From: Dinochytrium kinnereticum
Taxonomy: Eukaryota; Chytridiomycota; Chytridiomycetes; Chytridiales; Chytridiaceae
Length of the DNA stretch: 64,000 bases
Assembly: GCA_027604005.1 (NCBI GenBank)
Contig: JADGJT010000025.1
Coordinates: 46,140 to 110,139 of the forward strand
Reading direction: 5' to 3'
Shown here: positions 20,488-36,316 of the stretch, in pieces
How the letters are laid out: every line of letters begins with the position of its first letter
Numbering within the stretch: position 1 is the stretch's first letter
Notes under the pieces: model-generated
Databases searched by the model: none
The model's input: the letters and a program-made list of their open reading frames with translations, nothing else
What the model was told of the DNA's origin: nothing
Made by a program: the position numbers and the translations under genes

Positions 20488-23400
20488 ATGTCAGCAGTTG
20501 GCAAAGACGACGACGGCGACGGAATGCTGTGCTCTATTGATATGAAGAATCTTGCCGATGTCTTGTGCCTTGACTGCAACAATACGCATTTCTGCAACCC
20601 CTGCGCTTCCCATTCACATAGTTTCAAGGCCAAGCAGTGGCATCGGATCATACCTATTGGGGCCAAAGACGATGCTAGGCCAACCATGAAGAAGATGCGG
20701 ATTGACCTGACGGAGAATAATGACGTAGAGCATACGGATGGTGATCTCGAGGCTGCGGAATCGTCAAGAATGGACGAAGATCCCAGTCCACCTGCTGGGG
20801 GACTTCATACCATCAGAGCCTTTATGAGTCCTGGTAGCTCCACGGTAACAATAACGGAGGTTTCTCATGAAAACAAAACAAAAAGGAAAACCGATAGCCT
20901 TGGATCTCAAGGCATTGCATCAGAAATTGAAGGCGAATGTTTTCAGTCTTCCCTACGGTTTTTGGAACCCATAACGGCCATCTCCTCACGCGAAGGAAGC
21001 TCGTTTGATCCCAGACGGGCAGATTTGCTCGACAGGCCGTTTCCTTTTCGTCCTTTACCTTTGAATGAAAAGGACTGCACAGAAAGTACCCTCCTTAGTA
21101 AGTTCCCGGGACTATACAAACTCCTGGAGATATATAGAGACTCTGGCACATGCGGATTAGGTAAAAATACTATTATGAAGCCGCCTTCTCTTTCATCTGA
21201 CCGTAACTTAAAGTCGATAAAATTATTATTTCCCAACCGTCTTTGAGGAAGCTCTGCAACGACTTATTTCGGGGAAGCTACCGTTCTGTTTCAAATATCA
21301 ACATATCGGCCCTGGAAAGCCTGAAGCTTCGTTTTGTTGGTGTATACGGGAGCCGGGTCTCCATTGCAACGTTCCTTTTCACTAAGGGTGCTATCTCTCA
21401 GAATATGTAGGTTTTAATTTGTTTGGATTTAGGGTTAATACTTTTTTTCTCTCCAGGTACGATTCTCTTCTAATACTTAGCCACGTTAGAAAAGAGGATT
21501 CAAGTAAAAATCTCTCTTTGGCACCAGGCCTTTATCTTCTTATACCGCCACCAGTCCTTGACGTCGGGTATATTATTCATTGGCCGGAAGAAGGTGCTTT
21601 TAGTGAGGCTGCGAACGGACCCGATCAAAGCAGCAGCCCTAGGAAGCGAAACATGATTAACATGCAACGTTTCCTTACTAAGCTTTCAGAGCGCGTCGTT
21701 TGCGTCATGACTCGAGATGAGTTCGACTCTTTCGATTTTTCTACTCTTTCATCATCTCAATACATGGATGAATTTGATCAAGGAGAGGAATTTGATGAAG
21801 AAAACGAAGAAGATATTATGGAGTTTGATACAAACGAATTTCTTGTTACGAAGAATCAATGTCGGACGGAGCACTTTGCTATTTTTCCGGGATTCAAGGT
21901 TGGACTATGATTTTCTTTCAAGGCGATCTCTTACTATTCTATATCTTTTGCCGATATCACCAGATGATGCAACTCAAAGCATCGGCAGCCACATGTAGCA
22001 GTGGAAAGCAACTCAATCCCCTTATTGCTTCTAGTGATTCACATCAGACGGTGCTGGTTCCTTCTCTCTTGCCGCCAGAAGTTACCGCGGATGAGTCACG
22101 ATCCATAATTCATTACCCGTACAAAGTTAAACAGTATTTAACAAGTATAGGGGCCGGCGGCTCACGCTTTAAGGCTCGGACGTCATCTAATCCGTCGTAT
22201 TGCAACAAAAAGGATGCCCTGATAGACACGCCTTTTGCCTTTCGTCTTGGAAGTAACATTGGGGTAGACTCACTTCGAGACCTGGTCCCATTCTTGGATG
22301 AGATTGTTGATGATAAGCGAAAGTTTCTTCTCCGAAAGCTGCCGTCCATTCCACTTGCTCGAGATAGGAGAATGAATGAGTTGGCAAGTGACACTAACGA
22401 TGCAACGGCGGGTGAACAAGAGGAGGACGCGAATGGTGCAGGCGAAAAGACAAGCAACTATGTAGAGGGAATAGATAGCAATACTGATGAAGGAGATCAA
22501 TCTGTTTCTGGCCTCGATCTTCCTGAGGAACAACCATTTCTTAGGCTTATAGCCGAATATAATAAGAATGCTAGCGATATTGAATTGAAAGTCAAGGAAA
22601 AGATTCGCGATATCCGTCAAGCGGAAGAGATAGAGCTTATGCAAATCAAAGACGTCATTCATAAAGCAGCAAGGTTTCTTATGTGGAAAAAGATGGGGTG
22701 CGTTACCTGTGATATTTATTCAGTTTTGCTTTAAATTAACATGTCTCCATCTTATAGGACGGAAGTACTATCGGTATTCTTAAAGTATAAGGGAATGGGC
22801 GACTTTGAGAATTTCATCGCTGACACGAAGATGAGAGACGGTATTCAAGGTTTTGGATCTACGCTAGGTTGTGTGTCTAATATAGTTTGATAGATTATAC
22901 GGAGTGTCAAAAAGAACCAATGATATCACAGGCTGGCGAGCAAGGTTTGTCTATAATTTGTTTTCCTGGTTAAGTAATGCTGCCAAATAATTTGATATGG
23001 TTTGCAGCTTATGAATTCCTTCGCGAAAAGTGGGGGTCGATTGCGGAAAGCCTCCATAAGCTTACGTTAGAACTGAAAGACAGCTGGATTAAGACCCTTA
23101 GAAGTCTAGAGATGGCGCACAGAATTATCACAAAGCTTGATTTACCGCCCTATGTTGGAACAGATGACGATATGTTTTGCAGGCTCTACATGCAGGCCGT
23201 ATCTGGAAAGGAATTTGGGGATATAATCTCAAATCTATCTATGTCTAAATCAGACGATAAAAGCTGGCGGAGTGTTGCGAAAAAGATTATGGGGATTTTT
23301 GCAGTATCAGGCGATGCTAAGGATTTAGAGGAGACGTCCGCTTTGAAAGAGGCTCTTCAAATGGCCATTAGCGAGCTAGGCTTATGGGAAAGCATGGGAC

Positions 23401-26400
23401 CTGACGCTGAAGCCTTAGTTATTGTCAAAAAATGGTTATTAAGTTCGGAACCTTCGGCTCGTTCCGGTTCGATCTCATCCTATGCTGATAAGGCCGCAGG
23501 AAGAAATGCAACGAAATCTTTAGTTTCACGAGATTTAGCCTCAATTGCGGATAAGATTGCAGAGATTTGGAGCTTCGGAGAGAATGTTAAGAATTTGGTT
23601 CCTAGGGAGGTCTACAGTGCTAAAGCTGCTGTTGAAGCTATCGTTGAGGAGAAAGTGCGTGAGATAGGGCTGGCAAAGAAGATTGCGATTAAGCAAGCTA
23701 CGGATACGCTTGAGCGGATTTTTAAAACGGGGTAGGCCTATCTATGTCCCCGAAAATCTAATAATTCTTTCACGATCAGAATAAAACGAACTATTTCACG
23801 TTTCAGTGGTGGGTTGTCCTCCTCTTATTGAAGCTCCGAATTACAATGTGCATGTACTTTTATTAATTGATACCTAAAGCAGCGAGTCCTAATCGGTACG
23901 AAGTGGAGTACCGAACTGAGGTTCCTTCTCCAGAATGCATCTCTTACGCGGTCTATCAAACCGATCTAACGCAAGATGATCGTATGAAATTGGAGTTGCA
24001 AGGGGATTTAGATACCGATCCAACTTCGTTCGTTGCTTGTCCGGTTCCTCTTCCTGCACCATGCAGTTTCATTCTCACAGCGTCGTCCCAATTGCTGTAA
24101 GATTATTTTTTTTATCCCCCCCTTTTTTTTTTGGCTGCCTTCTGATTATTGGTCATTAATGTCGATTTCTGGCAGTAAGGTTTTTCAATGCAGTAATAAG
24201 AAGCTTCTTGTCTTCTGCCGTGAAGGTTCCGTCATTAATCTTTATTTCGGGAATCCGGAGGATATTGACACCATTATTCGGATGGGTGAGGGAAAAAATT
24301 CAAGGCGTTTTCCACGAGGTTGTGATTTTATAGCTTACCATGACGGTGAGGGACTACTTGTGCTTTATGAAAAGGAGCACGGAACAGTAAGTCGTAAAAT
24401 ATCTAAGTTTATCTGTATTAATCCGATGTAGATCACTACGTATAAATTTGACGAAGCCCGGAACGAACTAGTAAGACGAGAAAGCCAATATAGCATATCT
24501 GCTTGGTATAACAATCAGGCGCCGGATCTCTCAAACCTCGTCTTTGCACAAAATACTTCGGAAGAAATATGTTTTATCGAGAGAACTGGACGGACGAGAT
24601 TATTCAACCTCGTCACGCTTCAGTTCCGGCCCGCGATGTTTTTCCTACCCCCGGATGAATCGACCTTGACTGTTTTGAAAACTCCAGGTGGCGAATGCCT
24701 TGTATGCATTGCGACGGTGGAAAAGGAGATTGAGGAGATCGTTGAGAAGGTTAGTGAAGTAGCGGTAGCCGCCGAGCCAGAGGATATTACGGTTGCTATG
24801 AATGAGGGGCAGATAGATGACGAGGTAATGGTTTTTTGTGTTGCGAACCATGAAATGGCATTAAATCTGCCCTTTTTTTCACACCAGGAGTATGATAGGC
24901 TATCAACTATCGGCAATCGAGTAGGTTTTTCTGTAGAGCAGACGGGGCCGCTTCGCAGTCAGTTGGAGACCCATAGCTTTTCCGAGGACGAAAGTGATTC
25001 GGTGGCAGGGTCAGACTTTTCGATTGTTGGAGACGATTCAACCTCATATAATCGCTGTAAGCCGAAAAAGATTCAGGAAAACTCGCAGTTTATTTCCACG
25101 GCGATGACAGATGATGGTTTTGTTGCTGCCGAACTGGTTTCAACAGCTGGTATTCCCGAGGCGACTTTTGATCCTAAGGACAATTGCCATAAAGCTCTTA
25201 CGATACCTTGCACGATTCGCCAAAGAATTGAGAAGAAGATTGTGCGAAGCATTATTTGCAAAGTCTACTTCTCGTCAAAGCTAGGACAGGCTGAGCCTTT
25301 AGAAGTTCCGATGCCTGATTGCATCACAGAAAAAATAGCCAGGAACCTGACAGTGTCTGTTATTCATAAGAAACAGATTCACTTCGTTGGGATTGATGAG
25401 GTATGCATTTTTTCGGCTAGAGTTTATTGCTTGAGTGATTTACACTTATACCCCTATTCTACAGAACGACTGCGTATTTTCGCTCCTGCTTCACATAAGC
25501 GTCGAGAAAAATCAGTGGCAGTTTGTCAAGAAGGATGAGCGGGAGGCCGCCGTGTTAGTCGTTGAGCCGAACCGCACGACGGTTAAAGTAAAATCAAATT
25601 CAAGAGCGAGGTCTATGAAATGTAGAGTGGGAGACTCGATCTGCGTGAACAAGCAGTCCCGGACTATTATAGCGGTGTTTGGAAGAACTATACGTATCGA
25701 CGCTCCTTTTAACATAGAATCGGCTGGAGAATACGAGTTTGATCTCTTGTCTAGGAATACCTCAAATGCTCTATTGGATTGTTTACGTGACATCTACGAG
25801 AAGTATCCTGTTCGTGCTGCGCTCGGTGAATCGGATTCCGCTCAGGAACGGGCTTTGAGAAATGAGGGTGGCGGGCTCTGCATCTGTATTTTAGACGGAC
25901 CGACCGCTGAAACGGGATCCAGCCCTAGTGCTACTGTTGATGCGAGTGCCTCGTTTATGTCGATGTCGATATCATCTTCTGCCTGGCCAGCAGGCAATTC
26001 TGCAAATCAGTTTGCTGACGAAGTGTTGGTTAAGATGAGAAGCTATCTTATCTCAATCTTTAATCAGCTGAAGTTACAGACGAATAAGGAATGCGCAAAG
26101 CTGTTCCAGATGGCTAAGACTCTCACGGTTGAGCTTTATTTAGATGGAGTACCCGAGGTTGGGGCTGGGCCATCTATTTCTATGCTACCTCCTCCTTTCT
26201 CGATCGGGAGATGGATCATGGACATGTTCTGTCTCTTGCCTCTACAGATTGCGACGACAAGGGCTAATCAGCTCTTGCCGTTGAAAGATGGCATTATTTC
26301 GAGGGAAATTGACGGCCTGGACGTTGAGGGGATTACGAAAAAGATTACCTTCGGGTGGCTCGAGAGCATATTTGCGTACTGTGGGAATAGAAAGATACCG

Positions 26401-29400
26401 GTCAAGGTCGGTCTAAGTCTAAAAATTGCATTGACACATCTATAGGTTTTATCCGCAATGGGATTGCAGTCCACTGGAAAGTCCTACATGATGAACCATA
26501 TTACTGGAACACATTTTGATGGAAATGCTATGGTTTATTCATTTACTTAAATGGAGTCTATCTAACCTTTTTGCAGCGATGCACTGAAGGAGTGTGGATG
26601 TCATTGTCACTCACTCCGGATGCCTTATACGTGAGCCTAGACTTCGAGGGCCTAGGGTCTGTTGAAAGGTCGCCTCAGGAAGATATGCTATTATCACTCT
26701 TTAACGCTGCAACAAGTCATTTGATTCTGTATAAGGTTAAACATACTTCATGCATAATTTAACTTATAACACTCTTTCAGACCAACTTTTCTTTAGGTAG
26801 ATCCATGAAGTCGCTGTTTCAAATGTTCCAGGATGGTGCTCGGCTTTTTGAAAAGGAGAAAAACGATAGACTCTTCAAAGGACAGCTTTTCGTTCAGATT
26901 AATGATGTTCCGAAGAGAGACGAAAAGGACATTGTCCAGGAGTTCCGGTCTAAGATTGGTCAGATCGTGGATAGAGGTGGGTTGAGGTTTCCATTGGTTT
27001 TTATATTTTAAATATATTCATTTTTATTGTTGTGGTATGTAGAGGGCGAGGATAATTTCCTTTCGAGGTTATTCCAGATGAAGATGAACATTGAGGTGGT
27101 GTTTTTGTTGTTTCCACCTCAACGTGAACTCTTCTCACCTTTTCTCACTTTTTCAGCCATGGCCCCTCTTTAATGAGACGAACTTTTACAAGAAGATGAG
27201 TGTTGTGACGCACTATGCGAAAAATATGGTGACGCCGTATTCCAGCGCCGTGGAATGGAAGGAGGACGTTAAAGTATATTTGATAAAGCTGACAATAACT
27301 AATCCCATTCTAAGGTTCTTCTCGCCAAACTGATGATTTGCGACTGGGGTTCCATAGACGACAATCTTATCTCCTCCAGAATTTTGCTTGTGGCTTCCCT
27401 TCTGCCAAAGGCCTTGCTCCTAGGATTAGAGGAAGAAGATCCTTACCCTGAGCCGTTGAGATCCCGCGACACGGAGGAGGTTATCGTGGACACCGGCACC
27501 TCAATTGAAATGGAATCTCTTTACGTTCGCGGTTGCACTCCCCGCTTTGAAATTACCGCGTTGGTGATACCTAATGACGCTGGCTTAAAGCTTCCTTTTG
27601 ACACATCCTCGTCCTTAAGTTTGTGCCTCCTTAAATTCCACTCAGACTTCTCGCAGGCTATTGGCCAGCGTCAGGACGCAGAGTTTGACGACGAATGGGT
27701 TCGATCTTTTTCGAAGTACATCTTTTTCTTTGTAGATAGGAGAGTAAGGAGGGTTGAGGCCTTTGTCGAAAAGAATTTGGAGCGTTTCCCGGAGTCCGAT
27801 CCTAGGATCGCAAACGTGAGGCTTGACACTGAGAAGGAGATTGGAAGATTTAAGGCTGCGTGGACGCTTTGCGCGAGGCATTGCCATGATTGTGAATTGT
27901 TTTGTTTGGAGAGGGAGGGGCATACGGGGGACCATAATTGCGGGACGGATCATCGGTGCCATCATTTGTGTGAATATGTTGAGAGTCACTCAAATGAGAT
28001 CGCTCCGCAGTGCAAGGCAAAGGCTGGACATCGTTTGAGCCCGTCGGGCCGGTCTCACGCATGCTCAGAGGCTAGCCATTTCTGTGGAGAGCCGTGCAAG
28101 GTTCGCTTGTCCTCTTGTTTTTCGATATCATCCTGTCTAATTTTTTTTTTATGCAGTTTGAGAATCGACGCCATTGTCAGCATACATGCTCGTTGGAGGT
28201 TGGCCACCTTGGTGACGAACATTTATGCAAGGCTCGAGCTCACTTTTGTGGGGAACCATGCTCCCTGGATCATGATGAGTATACCTGCAGAGGGACTTGC
28301 GTTGTGGCTTGCGAGGATGATATGGATCATGAACGTCATTTCTGCGAGAATAAGGGATGTCCTATCAAGTGTGAGATGCCGAACTGTGTGGATAGGTGCG
28401 CGAGTGATGATCACTTCCACTGTCTAACGAAGGGAGTTTGGCACGTTTGTGGGTGAGTTTGTTGCATCTTAGCGTTGGTGGCCCCCTAACCATTATAACG
28501 CGGTTATTTTCTAGGAAATCGCATCGTTGCGAAGAGGATTGCAAGAGCCCAGGCATTTGTGACATCCAGATGCAGCCGGAAGTGCAGGAGAGCTTTATTC
28601 GAAAGAAGTTTGGTGCCTTCCAATTCACTAAGGTATTTCTGAATGATGGTCATCCCATTCTGGCGCTGATACTCCCCCCTCCAATTTTTTTTTAAAAAGC
28701 ATATTCAAATCGGAAAACGGTTGAAGTGCTTTAAGATGATCCCTGCCGGGTTGTTTACTCACGATGGCGCGCATAGTCACTGCGAGAATGACTTTCACTA
28801 CTGTGACGTCAAGTGCCCAAACTGCGAGTACTTTTGCAATCTTCCGCACAATCACAATCAGGAGCACACGACGTCTCACGGCAACATGACGCAGACGACT
28901 TTTACTTGCCTTGAGGATGATTTTGAGTATGATAATGAGAAGTTTAGCGTTGGGGATTCAGGCGTGGCTTGTCTTTGTTCGATGGTTTGGTCCTCTAGTT
29001 TTCGCCTGTAACTAATTTCACCCGAAAAAGTTTTGCAAGCAGCTAGGCCGCCACACCCACATTGATTATTGCAGAAACCCAGACAGCTGTATTGATGACT
29101 CAAATATTCGACACATTCAGAAGAAGTTGAATCCTGAGCCCGAGCTTGCAAAGGACTTTATCTCTCATAGTCTTTTTTGGAAAAGAACCGGGTTCCAGGT
29201 TGGATCATTTTCTTCTTTTTCTTCTATTGAGAAGTCTGAAGTAACGAACATATCTTCTTTTTTTTTTTTCAAGGATCCTAACTCGAAGGAAGAGCAGGAG
29301 CAGTTTGCTCTCTGCGATGCTGAATGCCCTGGTGACGAACATAAAGACAAGAGCGGGATAAAGTCCAACTGCTCGCTTCCACTTTTTCATCGCCCTCTGC

Positions 29401-30427
29401 AGCGCACTGACCCTCTTCCAAAGGGAATTGGGTACATCTCGGTGGTAAGACCTCAACTTACTGTCTGCGTTTAACTAGATACAAAAACATAGGATGGCCA
29501 CCACTTTCAATGCAACATCCCAGCCAGTCAAAAGGTGTCCTATCACATTGTCCTGGTGATTGACCACAGCGGGTCAATGTCTGGTTGTGACAAACGACCG
29601 CAACCAAACACACCCTACCACGCTCAAATCGCACAGTACCATAACAATCGGTACGGTGCGGTCTTGGAAGCTTGCTGTAGGTTTGTTGATCAACGGTGGT
29701 CTGGACAGGTTGGAAGTGGCGCAGCTGTTGATACTTTGTCATTGATTCCGTTTGATCACGCGCCGAGCGTTGCTTTTGCGAATGGGGCGAACTTTTCATC
29801 GCAGACTATTTTGTCGAATGCTGTGCATTTTAACGTGAATGGGGGAACTGATTTTGACCGTGCCTTGGAGGCTGCTTATAATGTTATCGTGGGGAACTGG
29901 GATGATGATAGGTTTGTTTGTTTGTTTCCGTCTTTTTTCATCTGGGTGGTTTCGTTACGGGTTGTTTGTGTCGTGTTCTTTTTTTTCTTATAATCTCTCG
30001 CGATTAGGATACCTGTCGTGCTCTTCCTTTCAGATGGGGAATGTGGATACTCGGAAACTCATCTCCGCTGGTATTGCGATCAGGTGAAACGACGCGGGTA
30101 AGCTGGTCCCTCCCTTTTTTTTTCTTTTCTCTCTTTATCTTATCAATTGACCAACCCCCTCCCCCCCCAAAAAAAAACAACGAAAAAACACTCAGCCACC
30201 CACTTCATCTCTTCACCATCTTATTCTCATCTGGGACACAGTCTCCCAGCCTGTCTGGCATGGCCACGACTGCGATGAGTTATCATGGATCGGCGGGAGG
30301 GGCGACCATGGGCCTTGGAGGATTTTACCCGGCTTTGGATGAGGTGCAGCTTAGCAATCATTTTGTGAATGTTGCGCAGAGTTTGATGAAGGCGAAGCCG
30401 TCGTTGATCTCGAGTCGGAGGGGTTAG
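20488..30427 (+). CDS. giant B-box / GBP-like GTPase / Cys-His-rich / VWA protein
   Basis: A continuous series of plus-strand exons with short introns, in phase wherever tested, encodes one protein of very roughly 2,700 residues. At the N-terminus a B-box-like zinc finger (VLCLDCNNTHFCNPCASH) is followed by long acidic and helical regions. Next is a GTPase segment near 26450-26950, with P-loop GLQSTGKSYMMN (26461 on), CTEGVWM, DFEGLG and a VQINDVPKRDE segment. This order is that of guanylate-binding (GBP) and very-large-inducible GTPases. From about 27,870 to 29,100 come many Cys/His repeats such as GHTGDHNC and GHLGDEHLC. The C-terminus is a von Willebrand A domain with an intact MIDAS: DHSGS near 29560, GGTDFDRAL, and LSDGE near 30030. 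The role is unknown. By analogy with GBP-type proteins, a cytoplasmic scaffold in defence or quality control is possible, but this is inference. The exon at 26571 (RCTEGVW) confirms the splice after the P-loop. Confidence 0.8.
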
Positions 30428-30639
30428 GGTGGGAGTTTTTTTTGGTTGGTCCCTTTTTTTTCTCTTTTTTCTTTTTCTTTCCTTTTTTATGGGTTGGGGT
30501 TTTAGGGTTCAGGTTTTGTGCTGGTTTGAGGGAAGTTGGTCAAGGATTGCTTGGCTTGGTTTGGTTTGGTTTGTTTGCTTCTTTTTTTTTTTCCTTTTTG
30601 TTTGGCTCGCTTGTATTTTGCATGGTGATGGGGGTTTGG

Positions 30640-30863
30640 TGTGCTGTGCCTGTACTCTTTTGATTTGCTTTATTTTTGGCTGTTTGCTGTACTTATACTC
30701 TTTTGATGTGCTTTATTTTTGGCTGTTTGCTGTGCTTATACCGTGCTTCATTTTTGGTTGTTTGCTGTACTTATACCCCCCTTTTGGTGTGCATTATTTT
30801 TTGGCTGTCTGCTGTAGTTCTACCCTTCTGATCTGCTTTTTTTTTTTTCTGGCTGTTTGCTGG
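30640..30863. repeat. degenerate tandem repeat, about 43-bp unit, five copies
   Basis: Units of roughly 43 bases containing GCTGTACTTATAC and TTTTTGGCTGTTTGCTG recur about five times with small indels. The array lies about 210 bases past the stop codon of the giant VWA gene. It may fall in that gene's 3' untranslated region. Confidence 0.75.
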
Positions 30864-31222
30864 TTTCGGATCCTTCCTGCCTTTTATGAAAAATCCCCTG
30901 TTGCTCAACATTTTAGCAGCATCACCTTGCTTGTCTTTTCTCTGTTTTTGGTGTTGTTTTTTTTTTTTTTTTGCTCCAACTTTTGCTGAACTTTGCTGCA
31001 ACAAGAATTATGTGCTTTTTGATCTCTCTTTCCCCCCCTTGCCTCCCTCAGTTTTTGCACTGGTCCATGGGTGTGTGGATGTAAGATGTGCATGTCATCC
31101 TTTAAAAAAAAACAAAACAACACCCAACTTTCTTGTTTCTCGCGTGACAAACAAGCGAAAGCAACGGGTTTGGTGGGGGTTTGGTTGCGCCCTCCCCCCC
31201 TTCACGATATTCAAGCAACGAG

Positions 31223-31311
31223 NNNNNNNNNNNNNNNNNNNNNNNNNNNNNNNNNNNNNNNNNNNNNNNNNNNNNNNNNNNNNNNNNNNNNNNNNNNNNN
31301 NNNNNNNNNNN
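31223..31311. other. assembly gap (89 N)
   Basis: A run of 89 undetermined bases. Immediately to the right are 21 C (31333-31353) followed by 20 A (31354-31373). Homopolymer-driven assembly failure is the likely cause. Confidence 0.98.
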
Positions 31312-31332
31312 ATTTTCCCGCCACGCCCAACA

Positions 31333-31363
<31 letters not shown>

Positions 31364-32462
31364 AAAAAAAAAAGAGGAGGAAAAAAGAAGAACAAGTGGT
31401 AGTAGAGGACGGACGGGTTAAACCACTACTTGGCAGCCCGCCTCTTTCCCACAACAGAAGCCTCTTGAGTGGGATGACTCTTTTTATGACCCTTTGTTGA
31501 AAATGGGGTAAAGGTTGAGTTTTTTGGGGGTAAGGTGGTGGATTTTTGTTTGATGATGACAGGTTTGATGATGGCATTACCTTTTTTTTTTTTGCCCTTG
31601 ACGCGGTTTTTGGTTTTGAATGATGTGGGGTTTGAGTGTTCTTTTTCCCCTTTGACGACGATATGAATGTGTGTGTTTGTGAGAGAGAGAGGGAGAGAGA
31701 GGTTTTGTTTTTTTTTGTTGTTGTTCTTGTTGGGGAGGGGGCCCAAGGTTGACTGTATTTATGTTGTTTTTTCGGTTGCTTATTTTTTTTAGAGTAATAA
31801 TTATCATTTTATTGCGTTTGGTTGATTCCCTCATTTTTTCTTTTTTTTTTTTTTTTGGAATCAAAACCAGAGAAGGAAACCAAAGGGAAAGGTTGCAGGG
31901 AGAGCGAGAAAAGAGAAGAAGAAGAAAAACACGAAAATCAGTTTTGGGTTATGTCGGTGTATGCAAAAAAAAGTTTTTTGAATAATGCAAGACGAAGAAA
32001 CACCGAGAAGGCGATTTTGACGGAGGGGGGGGAAGGGGAGGGGTTTCGAAGGATAAGAAATCTGCAAGCTGCAAGAAAAGGAAAAAGACAACAAAAGATA
32101 AAAAGAAAGAAGAGAGCTTTACATTAAACAGCAGGGAATATGCAGGAGGTTAGGTCATGGTAACAGGAGGTCAAGTTCATTAGATTTGCAGGAGTGGGGT
32201 AAGGTAAAGATAAGGTGAGGTGAGGAACAGGGTCGTGCAGGTTAACAGCAAAAGGAGTGAGGAAACAGGGTTAACAGCAAAGGTTAAGCAGAGAGAAGAA
32301 GAGGAAGAAGGCTTTCAAATGTCAAGCACGTTTCGCAACAAATCAGGGAAATAAACAAAGGGGGAGAGGGGGGGAGGGCTTCGAAAGTCAAGCCGAGAAG
32401 GAGAGAGAGAAATGAAGAAAAAAAAGGATGTGAAGAAGAGATGAAATTATAAACAAAAAAGT

Positions 32463-36316
<3,854 letters not shown>

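Larger units (their letters stand above)
30428..32462. other. gene-free T-rich and GA-rich region with assembly gap
   Basis: No supportable gene. The left half is strongly T-rich on the plus strand and contains a 43-base tandem repeat. The middle holds an N gap beside long C and A runs. The right half contains GA tracts and repeated GGTTAACAGCAAA-like words near 32240-32285. The long hydrophobic open frames here follow from T-rich composition. Confidence 0.6.

Noticed and set aside
30429..30989. 186-codon hydrophobic open frame
   Set aside because: It is produced by T-rich sequence and the 43-base tandem repeat; Phe/Leu/Cys content follows composition and there is no motif.
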